Of a stretch of DNA of 64,000 nt, positions 1-11,193 are shown one piece after another. Position 1 is the first letter of the stretch; each line of letters opens with the position of its first letter. A program made the position numbers and the translations under genes. Source of the DNA: Kutzneria viridogrisea (GTDB lineage Bacteria > Actinomycetota > Actinomycetes > Mycobacteriales > Pseudonocardiaceae); the NCBI GenBank assembly GCA_014138725.1, contig JACJID010000007.1:62001-126000 (forward strand), written 5' to 3'. A model generated the notes under the pieces. It did not search any database. It saw only the letters and a program-made list of their open reading frames with translations, and had not been told where the DNA came from.

Positions 1-244
1 CGACCAGCTCGGCCATGCGCAGCGTTCGCTGGCCGCCGAGCAGCGAAGCCCGCAGCATCAGCGCCTCGGCGTCGGCCACGCGCTCCCGCCAGGCCGCCGC
101 TGTCCGCCGTTCCCGGTCCAGGAACCGCTGCTGTTCACGACGGAGAACGCGTAGCTTCTGTTCGAGCGTCGCCGCGCCCCTGGTGGCGAGGTCCAGTCTG
201 TCCCGCAACCACAGACGGCCCGCCCGCCCCGGCGGTGTCCGCAT
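1..244 (-). CDS. A/V-type ATPase subunit D (5' part; continues beyond window)
   Basis: Central-stalk subunit D couples ATP hydrolysis or synthesis in the A3B3 head to ring rotation. The visible N-terminus (about 81 residues) is a basic, charged helix with LATRGAATLEQKLRVL, matching the first helix of the long antiparallel coiled coil of the D family. The ATG at 244 has GGGAGGTG about 6 bases upstream, so the start is well supported even though it lies inside the end of the subunit B reading frame (110-bp overlap, different frame). It is the last visible gene of the ATPase operon; the C-terminal part is outside the window. Confidence 0.85.
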   Translation of the reverse strand, partial: MRTPPGRAGRLWLRDRLDLATRGAATLEQKLRVLRREQQRFLDRERRTAAAWRERVADAEALMLRASLLGGQRTLRMAELV

Positions 245-1616
245 GCTGAGCACCTCCCTTCGCACGAATGCGGGCATCCACCTGTGCCGTCGGCATCATG
301 GCCAGCTCACGCCTGGGCAGCACGAGAGCCGTTTGCCAGCACCGTTCCAGGGTGTCGTCGATGTCCCGGGTCTCGTCCGGCCGCTGGTTGACCAGTTCGC
401 GGTCGAACGCCTCCTCGAAGCTCAGGTACGGCAGGTCGCGCTCGCTGACCGCGGCCTGCCCCACCAGATCGGCCAGCTCCCGCACCTGCCGGGCCTTGGC
501 CAGCGCCGAGAGCAACTGCGCGGCGAGGTCCAGGTGGTCGGCGCGAGTGTGGCCGGCACCGGCACCCCTGCGCATCAGCCGTGACAGTGAGGCCAGCGCG
601 TCCACCGGCGGATAGACGCCCCGGGCGTGCGCCTGGCTGGAGAGCACGATCTGCCCCTCGGTGATGTACCCGGTCAGGTCCGCGACCGGATGCGTGATGT
701 CGCCCGCGGGCATCGTCAACACGGGCAGCACGGTGACCGACCCCGGCCGGTCCCTGATCCGCCCGCAGCGCTCGTACAGCGAGGCGAGATCGCTGTAGAG
801 GTAACCGGGATACGCCCGGCGGGCCGGGATCTCGCCGCGGGCGGCGGAGACCTCCCGCAGCGCCTCGGCGTAGCTGGTCATGTCGGTCATGACCACCAGC
901 ACGTGCCTGCCACCGGTGAACGCCAGTTCCTCGGCGACGGTGAGGGCCAGCCTCGGGGTGATGACGCGCTCGATCACCGGGTCGTCGGCCAGGTTGAGCA
1001 GCAGCACCACCTCACCCTCGGCCGTCCGTGCCTCCAGCGCGTCACGGACCAGCGAGCCGTCGGCGTGGGTCAGGCCCATCCCGGCGAACACCACGCAGAA
1101 CGGCGCGCCACCCGCGGTCGCGTTGGCGGCGATCTGCGTGGCCAACTCCAGGTGCGGCAGCCCCGGCACGGAGAAGATCGGCAGCTTCTGGCCGCGGACG
1201 AGGGTGGTGAGCGCGTCCACGGCCGACACACCGGTCAGCACCGGCTCACTGGGCGGTTCCCGCCACGTCGGGTTGAGCGGGTACCCGGACACCGGCGCCG
1301 TGGTCGCGCTGAGCACCGGCGGGCCGCCGTCGATCGGGTCGCCGCGCCCGTCGCACACCCGGCCAAGCCACCCCGTCCCCACCGGAATGCGCATCGGGTG
1401 GCCCACGAAGGTCAGCCCGGTGCCGGTGGGGCTCATGCCCGCGGTGCCCTCCAGCACCTGCACCACGGCAGTGCCCCGATCGACCTCCAGTACCAGACCA
1501 TGCCTGGTTTCCCCTGAATCGAGACGAATGCTGACGGAATCATCCCATCCGACGCCCCGCACCCCGTCGACCACGACCAGCGGTCCCCGCAATTCGCCGA
1601 CGCCGGTGTACTCCAC
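135..1616 (-). CDS. A/V-type ATPase subunit B (non-catalytic)
   Basis: Regulatory B subunit of the A3B3 hexamer, cytoplasmic face of the membrane. It has the nucleotide-binding fold without a Walker A motif; recognisable pieces are IPVGTGWLGRVCDGRGDPIDGG, LTGVSAVDALTTLVRGQKLPIFS and DMTSYAEALREVSAARGEIP, all typical of the family. The start is the GTG at 1616, with GGAGGTG about 8 bases upstream and just after the stop of subunit A. An upstream in-frame start at 1667 would lie inside subunit A. Length is 493 residues, about 30 longer than usual: the last ~36 codons overlap the subunit D gene in another frame and give a Gly/Ala/Arg-rich tail with no family resemblance. Confidence 0.93.
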   Translation of the reverse strand: MEYTGVGELRGPLVVVDGVRGVGWDDSVSIRLDSGETRHGLVLEVDRGTAVVQVLEGTAGMSPTGTGLTFVGHPMRIPVGTGWLGRVCDGRGDPIDGGPPVLSATTAPVSGYPLNPTWREPPSEPVLTGVSAVDALTTLVRGQKLPIFSVPGLPHLELATQIAANATAGGAPFCVVFAGMGLTHADGSLVRDALEARTAEGEVVLLLNLADDPVIERVITPRLALTVAEELAFTGGRHVLVVMTDMTSYAEALREVSAARGEIPARRAYPGYLYSDLASLYERCGRIRDRPGSVTVLPVLTMPAGDITHPVADLTGYITEGQIVLSSQAHARGVYPPVDALASLSRLMRRGAGAGHTRADHLDLAAQLLSALAKARQVRELADLVGQAAVSERDLPYLSFEEAFDRELVNQRPDETRDIDDTLERCWQTALVLPRRELAMMPTAQVDARIRAKGGAQHADTAGAGGPSVVAGQTGPRHQGRGDARTEATRSPS

Positions 1617-1618
1617 GT

Positions 1619-3331
1619 CTACGACACCTCCGCCAAGCGGGCCAGCACGATGTCCCGGCGCTCGCACACCTCGTCGGCAGTGCGGGCCTCCTCACGGGCG
1701 CGCAGCAGCGGACCGAAGTCGAGCTTCTCGACGGCCTGCGCGGCGGTTCCGGAGCCGACGGCACGCCGGCAGCCCTCGATCACCGCGAGCACGGACGACA
1801 CCAGGGCCTCGGCCCGCTCGTCAGAACAGAAGGAGTCCACAGTAGACAGTGAACTCTGCTGGAGCACCGCCTCACGGATCAGGCGTCCGGCCAGCACCGC
1901 GACCCGTTCGTGATCGGGTAGTGCGCCGATCCCGACGAGCTCGGCGAGGCTGCCCACCCGGTCGGCCTCGCCGAGCAGGCTGACCAGGGTGACCCGCATG
2001 GAGACCCAGCCGGGATGGCCGGTGTTCGCCCGGTACACACCGATCGCGGCGGCGTCCCGGGAGAACGATCCCGACCACGAAACGGCCGGATAGTGCCTGG
2101 CATAGGCAAGATCGCGATCCAGCATCCACCGGCAGCGTACGAACCGCTCGGTGTGCGCGGTGACGGGTTCGGTCATGTCCCCGCTTTGGGGTGAGACCGC
2201 ACCGACGACCGTCACCGAGGCGTGTCGGCCGCCCAGCGTGACCACCTTGCCCGCGCGCTCGTAGAACGCGGCCAGCGCGGAGGCGAGTTCGGCCGGGTAG
2301 CCCTCCTCTGCGGGCAGCGCCCCCGTCCGGGAAGCGAACTCGCGCAACGCCTCCGCCCACCGGGAGGTCGAGTCGGCGATGACCACCGCGTGATAACCCA
2401 TGTCGCGGAAGTACTCCGCGACGGTGATCCCGGTGTGGACGCTGGCCTCACGAGCCATCATGGGCATGTTCGAGGTGTTGGCGATGACCACCGTGCGGTC
2501 GGCGAGGCGGCCACCGGTCCTCGGATCCGCCAGCTCGAACAGTTCGGCGACCACCTCAGCCATCTCGTTGCCGCGCTCGCCGCACCCGACGTACACGATG
2601 ACATCGGCATCGCACCACTTCGCGAGCTGCTGCAACAGAATCGTCTTTCCGGTGCCGAACCCGCCGGGGACCGCCGCGGTGCCGCCCTTGGCGACCGGGA
2701 ACAACAGGTCCAGGATGCGCTGACCGGTCCGCAGCGGCTCCCCGATGTCGGTGCGGGCCCGGCAGGGCCGTGGCCGCCGCACCGGCCAGCTGGTCGCCAT
2801 CGCGACATCGATCCCGTTGATCCTCGCGACCGGCTCGTCCTCGTTGTAGCTGCCAGGTGGCGCGATCGTGTCAACCGTGCCACCGGCCTGCGGTGGCACG
2901 AGCACCCGGTGCGGCAACAGGCCGCCATGACCCACAATGCCGACACAGTCGCCGGCCGAGACCTGGTCGCCGGAGTGGGCCGACGGTGTGAAGGACCAGG
3001 TGCGATCCGGGGCCTTCGCGTCGGCGGCTCCCGGAACCAGCCAGGTCGGCGCACCGGACAACGGTCGCAGCAGGCCGTCGAACACGTTGCCGAGCAGACC
3101 TGGCCCGAGCCTGGCGGACAACGGCTCACCACGGGTGGCGGCGGGCGCACCGGGACGGAGGCCACCGGTGTACTCGTAGGCCTGAACCGTCACCACCCCG
3201 CCGCGGATCGACACGACCTCACCGGGCAGTGCGTGATCGCCCAGTGCCACCAGGTCGGACATCGCCGCGTCGCCGAGATCCTCGACCTCGACCAGTGGCC
3301 CGGCGACCCGACGGACACGTCCGGTCGTCAT
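1619..3331 (-). CDS. A/V-type ATPase subunit A (catalytic)
   Basis: Catalytic subunit that binds and hydrolyses or makes ATP. 570 residues. The Walker A motif GGFGTGKT sits at about residues 223-230, followed by [17 protein letters not shown], the A-subunit signature, and later [10 protein letters not shown] and [10 protein letters not shown]. The long insertion before the P-loop (residues ~115-190) distinguishes A from F-type beta subunits. The ATG at 3331 overlaps the TGA of subunit E (ATGA), so the two are translationally coupled. An in-frame extension to 3499 lies inside subunit E and is rejected. Most family members have Pro rather than Gly early in the P-loop (GPFG). Confidence 0.95.
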   Translation of the reverse strand: MTTGRVRRVAGPLVEVEDLGDAAMSDLVALGDHALPGEVVSIRGGVVTVQAYEYTGGLRPGAPAATRGEPLSARLGPGLLGNVFDGLLRPLSGAPTWLVPGAADAKAPDRTWSFTPSAHSGDQVSAGDCVGIVGHGGLLPHRVLVPPQAGGTVDTIAPPGSYNEDEPVARINGIDVAMATSWPVRRPRPCRARTDIGEPLRTGQRILDLLFPVAKGGTAAVPGGFGTGKTILLQQLAKWCDADVIVYVGCGERGNEMAEVVAELFELADPRTGGRLADRTVVIANTSNMPMMAREASVHTGITVAEYFRDMGYHAVVIADSTSRWAEALREFASRTGALPAEEGYPAELASALAAFYERAGKVVTLGGRHASVTVVGAVSPQSGDMTEPVTAHTERFVRCRWMLDRDLAYARHYPAVSWSGSFSRDAAAIGVYRANTGHPGWVSMRVTLVSLLGEADRVGSLAELVGIGALPDHERVAVLAGRLIREAVLQQSSLSTVDSFCSDERAEALVSSVLAVIEGCRRAVGSGTAAQAVEKLDFGPLLRAREEARTADEVCERRDIVLARLAEVS

Positions 3332-3837
3332 GACGTCCAGAGCTCCGACAGCCGTCCGCTCAGGCGACCGAGCGCCGCGTCGGTAAGCGCTTCGGCGGTG
3401 TACGCGACCCGTCGGCCCGGAGCCTGCCCCAGGACGCCACCGCCGGGCAGTTCGGTGATGGCGGCATCCGGCCCGAGCTCGGTTCGGACTCGGGAACACA
3501 TCGTGTCCCGCAGGGCGTGGTCGCCGGACAGCAGGATGGCGCGCACCGCGGCGACGGCGCTGCTCCTGAGCTTGTCGTAGATCTCCCGCTGGGCGGAGAG
3601 GACAATGCCATGTGCCGTTCGCCGGGCTCGGGCCCGCTCAGCGGCCAGTGCCGTGGCCGCGTCTCGTTCGCCCTGGCCACGGGCCTCGGCCAGGATCTCG
3701 TCGGCCACCCGCTCGGCCTCGGCGATCCTGTCCTGGGCACTGGTCTCGGCCTCGGCGAGAGTGCGCGCGGCGTCGGCGCGTGCCCCACACAGCAGCGCCT
3801 CCCGCACGGGCATGAGCTCGTCGGTGGCCGCGGTCAT
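3328..3837 (-). CDS. A/V-type ATPase subunit E (peripheral stalk)
   Basis: 169-residue peripheral-stalk protein. The N-terminal 80 residues are an Ala/Glu/Arg-rich helix (AEAETSAQDRIAEAERVADEI) that would pair with subunit H as a coiled coil; the C-terminal globular half would contact the A3B3 head. The position between F and A matches the usual operon order. The start overlaps the stop of subunit F by 4 bp (ATGA), and its own stop overlaps the subunit A start the same way. Confidence 0.85.
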   Translation of the reverse strand: MTAATDELMPVREALLCGARADAARTLAEAETSAQDRIAEAERVADEILAEARGQGERDAATALAAERARARRTAHGIVLSAQREIYDKLRSSAVAAVRAILLSGDHALRDTMCSRVRTELGPDAAITELPGGGVLGQAPGRRVAYTAEALTDAALGRLSGRLSELWTS

Positions 3838-4055
3838 GACGGCAGCACCACCGAGAGCGGCCCACCAGGTTCATCGACGGCCGTACCGAGTACCCCGGCC
3901 GCGGCCGGGGTGAGCACGACGACCTCTACCCCGGCGGGCCGGGACTGCCAGGCACGTCGCACCTGCTCGGGTTCCGTGGCCGGGAGCACGACGGCGCCGG
4001 CCATCGCGAAGCCCTGAACCCGCAACGGTTCCCCTATGGCGCACAGTGATCCCAT
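3834..4055 (-). CDS. A/V-type ATPase subunit F (small central-stalk subunit)
   Basis: 73 residues. Begins MGSLCAIGEPLRVQGFAMAGA, the Gly-rich beta-alpha start of subunit F (NtpG/AtpF type), which binds subunit D on the rotor. It is shorter than typical members (~100 residues), with an abbreviated C-terminal helix. It lies 3 bp downstream of the K-subunit stop and overlaps the E start by 4 bp, so position strengthens a short-sequence call. Confidence 0.78.
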   Translation of the reverse strand: MGSLCAIGEPLRVQGFAMAGAVVLPATEPEQVRRAWQSRPAGVEVVVLTPAAAGVLGTAVDEPGGPLSVVLPS

Positions 4056-4058
4056 CGC

Positions 4059-5807
<1,749 letters not shown>

Positions 5808-5821
<14 letters not shown>

Positions 5822-6728
5822 CGAACGCCTCCAACGGCTTGCCGCCCCGTGCCGCGACCTCCAGCGCAGCCTGTACCCGCCAGGCATCCACCGCGAGCAT
5901 GCCGACCAGTCCCACCACCGGGCCCGCACCGAACTTGGCGCCGTGCACCAACGTGTACCCATCCCGGTCGACCCGACGCCACCAGGCACGTTCGGCTCGC
6001 CACAGGTCGGCGGGCTGGGAGATGCCAGTCAGCACCCATCGGGCGGACGTTGGAAGGCCGCGGGAGAACTCGACGAGGCTGCCCGTCCTCTCGGCGCCGC
6101 CGATGACCCGCCGTGCGAGCAGGCTCTGCCGGTCGGTCAACGGGCGCCTGAGCAGGAAAGTCTCGGTGGCGACGAGCAGCGCGGCAGCGCCGGCCGCCCA
6201 CTCGGCGGCCTCGGGCACGCGGGCGAGGACTCTGCGGGCCCAGACCAACCGCATCGCCACCGCGATCCCCGAAGCCGAATCGGTTCCGGGATCACGCCAT
6301 GCCGACGCGGCCATCACCCGTCGCAGCGAGGACAGTGAGTCGGCCGCCGCAAGCCGTGTCTCGGCGGTGCCGAGGATGCCCAGGTCAAACCGAGGGCCAG
6401 TCGACGGGCCCGCGAGCCGCCGAATGTCGTTGTCCACGTTGGCGATCTCGAATCCGGCCGCCAGTACCCGCACAACGGCGGCGCCGCCACGTGGCTGCCA
6501 GCCGGCCAACACCCGCATGTGCCACAGCAGGCTCGCCCACACCGCGTGTTGTGCCTGTTCAAGGCCGTGTCCGGCGCGCACGTCGTGCCCGTACGCCGTC
6601 CCGGTCAGCGTGCGTACCGCCTCCTCGAGCGATACCGAGGCAGCGAGCCTGCGGGCACCGTCAGGCCCGACGCGGCGGCTGAGCAAGGACTTGGCCCGTG
6701 TGCACCCCGCAACCCACTGTGCGCGCAT
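5808..6728 (-). CDS. A/V-type ATPase subunit C (rotor adaptor, AC39/d family)
   Basis: 306-residue helical protein that sits on the c ring and connects it to the central stalk D-F. The call rests on VLAAGFEIANVDNDIRRLAG (family motif for repeating helical units), overall length and operon position between H and I. It has Arg/Ala-rich helices throughout and no membrane segments. The ATG overlaps the stop of the upstream gene by one base (TGATG). Confidence 0.85.
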
Positions 6729-7156
6729 CAGCGCAGTCCAGAGGTTGCCTCGGCTACGACCAGGTCCAGGTAGTTCGGCATGAGTTTTCCGGCGCGCGCG
6801 AGCAGGCGTTCACGCGCGGCTTGTGCCTCGACGAGCACCGAAGACAGCTCTGAGCGTGCCGCGGCTCGAAGAGCCTGCATGCTCTCAGCACGGACCGTCC
6901 CTGCCCGCGACCGGGCCTGGTCAATGATCTCCTTCACACGGACGGCGGTCTCGCCCCGGCGCAACTCAACTTGCTCTGCGGCGCCCGCCCAGATGTGGTC
7001 CGCCTGTAGCTGAGCGTCGGCGAGCTGATCGAACAGTTCAGCGAGTTCAGTCTCGGACTCGGGCGGTCGTGTGGCAGGCACCGCGCCAGGCACGGGTGCG
7101 CCAGGAGTCCCGGCCGGGCGGAACCGTTCGAGGAAGTCCGCAAGTGCAACGCCCAT
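6728..7156 (-). CDS. A/V-type ATPase subunit H/G-like (peripheral stalk)
   Basis: 142 residues, first gene of the operon. After a Pro/Ala-rich N-terminus (residues ~12-32) the rest is a long charged helix (QLADAQLQADHIWAGAAEQVELRRGETAVRVKEIIDQARSRAG), as in subunit H/G that pairs with subunit E. Sequence identity in this family is low, so position and coiled-coil character carry the call. The region just upstream (7157-7386) has no gene and should hold the operon promoter, which I cannot pinpoint. Confidence 0.7.
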   Translation of the reverse strand: MGVALADFLERFRPAGTPGAPVPGAVPATRPPESETELAELFDQLADAQLQADHIWAGAAEQVELRRGETAVRVKEIIDQARSRAGTVRAESMQALRAAARSELSSVLVEAQAARERLLARAGKLMPNYLDLVVAEATSGLR

Positions 7157-7386
7157 GACCCGGTGCCCGTCTGTTGAGAACGAATGTCGCGACTAGCACG
7201 CTAGGTCCGGTGAGTTCACCGGTTCAGAGGCGCACGGACCAGGCGGACAAGGGCTTTGTCCTCTGCTGCCGGTGCTGGTCAGAGTGGGGTGGTTCGGGAG
7301 TCTCGGACAGGCCCTCTGAATGTTGATCACGTTGCGGTAGCTGCGGGCGAGTAGTCCAGACTGCTGTGGAGGCGTTTTGGGGACAC

Positions 7387-8553
7387 CTAATAATAGGACT
7401 TTGTCAGGTGCTGTTGAGTTGCGGTGGGGCGGTTGGTGTCCAGGTGGGGACGGGTTGTCGGCAGGTGTGGCGGATACCGGTCCAGGCGGCGAGTAATCGT
7501 TGGAGTTGGCGCAGGACGGCGTAGAGGCTCAAGCCCCGCAGGGGCTTGTGGGGTACGGCGGAGCTTCGTGCAGATGGCCTGGGCAACGGAGGCGAGGGTG
7601 ACGTGGCGGTGCCAGCTGGTCCAGGATCGGCCCGCGAAGTGGTCCAGCCCCAAGCCGTCGTTGAGTTCGCGGTAGTCGTGCTCGATGCGCCAGCGGATCT
7701 TGGCCAGTTGCACCATGTCTGGTAGTCCGATGTCGATCGGCAGGGTGGACAGCCATTGGTCGGTGGGTTCGGGCGTGCCGGTGGGCCACTCGGCCAGCAG
7801 CCAGCATTCGGGCGGACTGCCGTCTGCGGATTTGGGGAGGTGGCGGTCGGCCGGGCGAACCCGCAGGGCCAGGAAGCGGGATCGCATCCGGCCGGTGGGG
7901 TTGCCCGCGCTTGTGTAGGAGCCGTGGCGCCAGACCACGAACCGGCCCGCGGCCATCACGAGGGTCTTCAGTCGGTCGGCGGATCGGGGTAGCGGGGTTC
8001 GGGTCGTCGGCCGATGCCGCCGTAGTCGGGGGTGAACGGTGGCGATCGGGTTCACGGCCACCACTTAGGTCAGGCCGCGTTCGGTCAGCCCCTGACGGAA
8101 ACCGGCGGCGTCGCCGTAGCCGGTGTCGGCCACCGCCGGCCACGCTGGCAGCCCCCACTGCCTGAGTTCGTCAATCATGTCCAGTGCCAGCCGCCACTTC
8201 TCCCGGTGCCGCGCTTGGTCTGGGATCGCGCACCGCCTTCGCTGAGCACGGATCCGTTCGTCCTGCCGTTCGTCGGCGGTCGTGTGGTCGTCCCAGGACT
8301 TGGGCAGGAACAACCGCCAGTCCAGCGCCGCTGACGCCCAGTCGGTCACCGCGTGCACACTCACCCCGACCTGACAGTTACCCCGCTTGCTCAACGCCCC
8401 GCAGTACATCCGCCATGGGCTGCATCGACTTGCGCTTGCCGTCCATCAGCAGCCCACGCAGATACAGCTCCCCTTTGGACCGCTGGTCACGACGGGCGAA
8501 CCGCCGAGTAGGTCCCCGGCGAACTCCTCAATCACTGGGCGAACCAGTGCCAT
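7387..8553 (-). pseudogene. IS701-family transposase, multiply inactivated
   Basis: Remnant of a DDE transposase of IS701 type. From the N-terminus: VRPVIEEFAGDL, a frameshift, then RRDQRSKGELYLRGLLMDGKRKSMQPMA. The next segment recognised is YCGALSKRGNCQVGVSVHA, so roughly 75-80 codons that normally carry the first catalytic Asp (DDTGFPK region) are deleted. VADTGYGDAAGF follows (second Asp). An in-frame TAA at 8065-8067 replaces the Tyr codon of the usual ERGLxYVVAVK motif. The final part has IRWRIEHDYREL (catalytic Glu) and WHRHVTLASVAQA. Clean terminal repeats were not identified. The insertion abuts the 3' end of the neighbouring SnoaL-like gene. Confidence 0.85.
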
Positions 8554-8995
8554 GTAGAGGTGCGGCGTCGCCGAGTCCCTGTGACCAACTGCGCTGATGG
8601 CTGCGTCGGGAAATCCGCCAGCCCTGCGGTGTGCGGACGTACTCGTCGAGGTACCACAGGCCCTGCAGCGCGACCGATGGATCGCCGTCCTCAACTGGCA
8701 GTGCGAGCGAGTTCAGGCACATCACCCGCCCCGTTGCCCGGTCACCGTCGACCCGGATGTCCGGGTTGGCGATCAGATGCTGGATCGCGGGAAGCTGAGC
8801 CAGGCTCCGCGCGATCCATTCCTTGACCTCGGCGCGATTGCCCGCGATACCACCGAACGCCGTGTAGTCGAGGTGGGCATCGTCGGCGATTATCTGGTCC
8901 AGGGCGTCGAAATCTCGACTGTCGACGGCGGTCGCGTACGCCACCAGCAGATCCTGGATCTCCAGCCGGTCCGAAATCTCCTGAATGTTGAGCAT
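8528..8995 (-). CDS. SnoaL-like (NTF2-fold) protein, copy 1
   Basis: 155 residues. MLNIQEISDRLEIQDLLVAYATAVDSRDFDALDQI is the standard opening of SnoaL_4/NTF2-like proteins, a cone-shaped fold that includes polyketide cyclases and dehydratases but also many proteins of unknown role. AGGAGG sits 4 bases before the ATG. It is a close paralogue of the gene at 12501-12950: nearly every segment up to SQGLGD can be matched. After that the C-terminus (AAPLHGTGSPSD) differs and is probably read into the adjoining IS701 debris, so the native end may be lost. The natural substrate cannot be told from sequence. Confidence 0.75.
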   Translation of the reverse strand: MLNIQEISDRLEIQDLLVAYATAVDSRDFDALDQIIADDAHLDYTAFGGIAGNRAEVKEWIARSLAQLPAIQHLIANPDIRVDGDRATGRVMCLNSLALPVEDGDPSVALQGLWYLDEYVRTPQGWRISRRSHQRSWSQGLGDAAPLHGTGSPSD

Positions 8996-9398
8996 TTGTC
9001 CTCCTAGAACGCCATAACGCGTACGTAGATCATGCTGTCCACCGAAAACGCTGTTGGAAAAATCTTAGACGGCGCAGCATGGCACGCGCCGACTAGGAAC
9101 CTGACAACACCTTCGTTATCGAGCTGGTTGGAGCTGTCAGCCTGGAACGTCTGATACAGCTCCCTCTTCTGATCGGCCAAGCCGCAGACCCCTCACCAAC
9201 TCATCCAGCACACCTCCACCGGCTCGATCGGCGCCGGTGGTTGGCACCAGGCCCGTGCTGTCGAGCCACCTGACGGTGTCCGCGCGACCACGGCCAATAC
9301 GGGCTCCGCCAGTCCCGGCGAACTCGCCCTACTCGGCCTTACCGGATACCGGCCCCTGTGGATGAGCGACACCCTCGCAAGGGCTCGGAGCCCGTCCG
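8996..9398 (-). other. Intergenic stretch, no recognisable gene
   Basis: About 400 bases between the SnoaL-like gene and the acyl-CoA ligase. Short open frames exist on both strands but none has a ribosome site, a known motif or coherent hydrophobic/charged structure. The part next to 8996 should hold the promoter of the SnoaL-like gene. Confidence 0.5.
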
Positions 9399-11078
9399 TC
9401 AGCGGATCGCTGTCTGAGCCGGTGGTGTCCGGGGTTGTCGTTGTAGTTCCTGGAGCCCGACGTGATCGACTTGCTCGCGGAGTCGGTGTTTTTGGACCTT
9501 TCCGGAGCCGGTGAGGGGTAGCTCGGTGGTCTGGAACCAGCGAGTCGGTGTCTTGTGGGGTGCCAGTTGTGCGCGGCAGAAGTCGTGTAGCTCCGTCACC
9601 GTGGGTGTTTGGCCAGGCTCGGCAGGCACGAGCACGGCGGCGACGATCTCGCCCCAGGTAGGGTCTGGCAGGCCGATGACGGCGACGTCGCGCACTCCCG
9701 GATGGGTGAATAGCACCTGCTCGATGTCGGTGGCGTAGATGTTTTCCCCGCCCCGGATGATCATGTCTTTGAGCCGTCCGGTGACCTTGAGGTATCCACG
9801 TTCGTCGAAGGTACCCAGGTCGCCGGTGTGCACCCAGCCCGCCTGGTCGATGGTCTCGGCCGTGCGCTCGGGCATCTCGAAATAACCGAGCATGGCTTGG
9901 TAACCACGGGCACAGATCTCCCCAGGCTGCCCAACCGGGACGATGTCTCCGGTCTGCGGATCGCGGATAGTGATCTCGACCTGCGGCAGTGGACGTCCAG
10001 CGGTGTTGGCCTTGTCGTTGGGCGAATCGTCGGGGCTGGTTTGTGTTATCACGGGTGAGAGTTCGGTCTGGCCGTAGACGGCGGTGAACCGGGCGCCGAA
10101 GCGGTCCTCGACGTGACGGACCAACTCGGGCGGGATGGGGCTGCCACCGGAGAGCACCTGTGACAGGTGTGACATGTCGAACTGCTCGAAGTCGGGGTGG
10201 TTCAGTATCGCCGTGAGCATCGTCGGGACCCCGCCAAGCAGGTCCGCCCGATGATCCTGAGTCGCGGTGAGCACGAGCGTGGGGTCGAACAGCTGGCACA
10301 AGACGTAGGAAGCCCGTTGGTGGGCACTGCCGAGCACGCCCATCGCGCAGCCGGCCGTGTGGAAGAGCGGCGCGGCCGATGCCATAGTGCCCCGCTCGGG
10401 CAGTTGGGCCCGGTCGATCATGAACTTCGCGTTGGTCACTAGTCCGCGGTGGTGCAGCAACGCTCCCTTGGGAAACCCGGTGGTGCCGGAGGTGTACTGG
10501 ATCTGGGCAGGGTCACCGGGGCGTACCTCCGGCAGCGACCCGCTGTCCTGATGGGCACGCACGGTTGTCTGCCAGTCTGCGAAACAGACGGCCGCTCTGA
10601 GGTGCGGGAGTCCGCGCGCGGCGTCTTGAGCGATCGCGGTCATGTCACTGCCGCGGAACGCCGCGGTGTGGAAGAGCCCGGCCGAGCGGGATTGTTCGAG
10701 CACATAGCGCAGCTCCGCAGCCCGCAGCGCTGGGTTGGCGGTCACCACCACCAGACCGGTCAAGGCCGCCCCATACTGGAGAATGATCCATTCGGGGATA
10801 TTGGGAGCCCAGACGGTGATCCGCTCGCCCGGAGAAAACCGGGTCAGCAACCAGTGCGCGCATTGCTCGGCCTCGGCCAGCAGCTGCCGGTAGGTCCACT
10901 GGCGGTCGGTGCGTTCAGCGCCGGACAGCGACCGGGTATCCGGCGGTGCGATCTCGATCAGGGCGGTCTGGGACCCGGCGTCCCGCACGGCCTCACGCAA
11001 CAGGTCTCCGGTGGTCAGGTCCAACACGGGTGCGCTAGTGTCGGCAGGCCAGTACGACTCCGTCAAGGCTTTCAACAT
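9399..11078 (-). CDS. Acyl-CoA synthetase / AMP-dependent ligase (ANL superfamily)
   Basis: 559 residues, a full-length adenylate-forming enzyme activating a carboxylic acid with ATP and transferring it to CoA. Motifs in order: YTSGTTGFPKGA (phosphate-binding loop, ~residue 208), TAVYGQTELSPV (adenine binding), HTGDLGTFDERGYLKVTGRLKDMIIRGGENIY (hinge and C-terminal domain start) and TGSGKVQKHRLRE with the catalytic Lys. MGVLGSAHQRASYVLCQLFDP and PLFHTAGC are as in medium/long-chain fatty acyl-CoA ligases. AAGGAG precedes the ATG by 6 bases. It is isolated, and its chain-length preference is unknown. An involvement with the nearby PKS is possible but unsupported. Confidence 0.9.
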   Translation of the reverse strand: MLKALTESYWPADTSAPVLDLTTGDLLREAVRDAGSQTALIEIAPPDTRSLSGAERTDRQWTYRQLLAEAEQCAHWLLTRFSPGERITVWAPNIPEWIILQYGAALTGLVVVTANPALRAAELRYVLEQSRSAGLFHTAAFRGSDMTAIAQDAARGLPHLRAAVCFADWQTTVRAHQDSGSLPEVRPGDPAQIQYTSGTTGFPKGALLHHRGLVTNAKFMIDRAQLPERGTMASAAPLFHTAGCAMGVLGSAHQRASYVLCQLFDPTLVLTATQDHRADLLGGVPTMLTAILNHPDFEQFDMSHLSQVLSGGSPIPPELVRHVEDRFGARFTAVYGQTELSPVITQTSPDDSPNDKANTAGRPLPQVEITIRDPQTGDIVPVGQPGEICARGYQAMLGYFEMPERTAETIDQAGWVHTGDLGTFDERGYLKVTGRLKDMIIRGGENIYATDIEQVLFTHPGVRDVAVIGLPDPTWGEIVAAVLVPAEPGQTPTVTELHDFCRAQLAPHKTPTRWFQTTELPLTGSGKVQKHRLREQVDHVGLQELQRQPRTPPAQTAIR

Positions 11079-11193
11079 GGTTCACTCCTTGCTGAGTTCT
11101 GTCGTGGTGCGGGTCGGTCCTCCGCCGTCGGGAATCGGTGGACCCGCCACGCGCATACCGCCCATCCTGTCGCGCCGGTACGGCGGAATACCT

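Noticed and set aside
8996-9398. Transposase remnant in the gap before the ligase
   Set aside because: Some frames contain transposon-like phrases, but none could be matched to a family with confidence.
9193-10299. 368-codon minus-strand frame overlapping the acyl-CoA ligase
   Set aside because: Same strand but shifted frame within a well-defined enzyme gene; Arg/His/Pro-rich and without family features.
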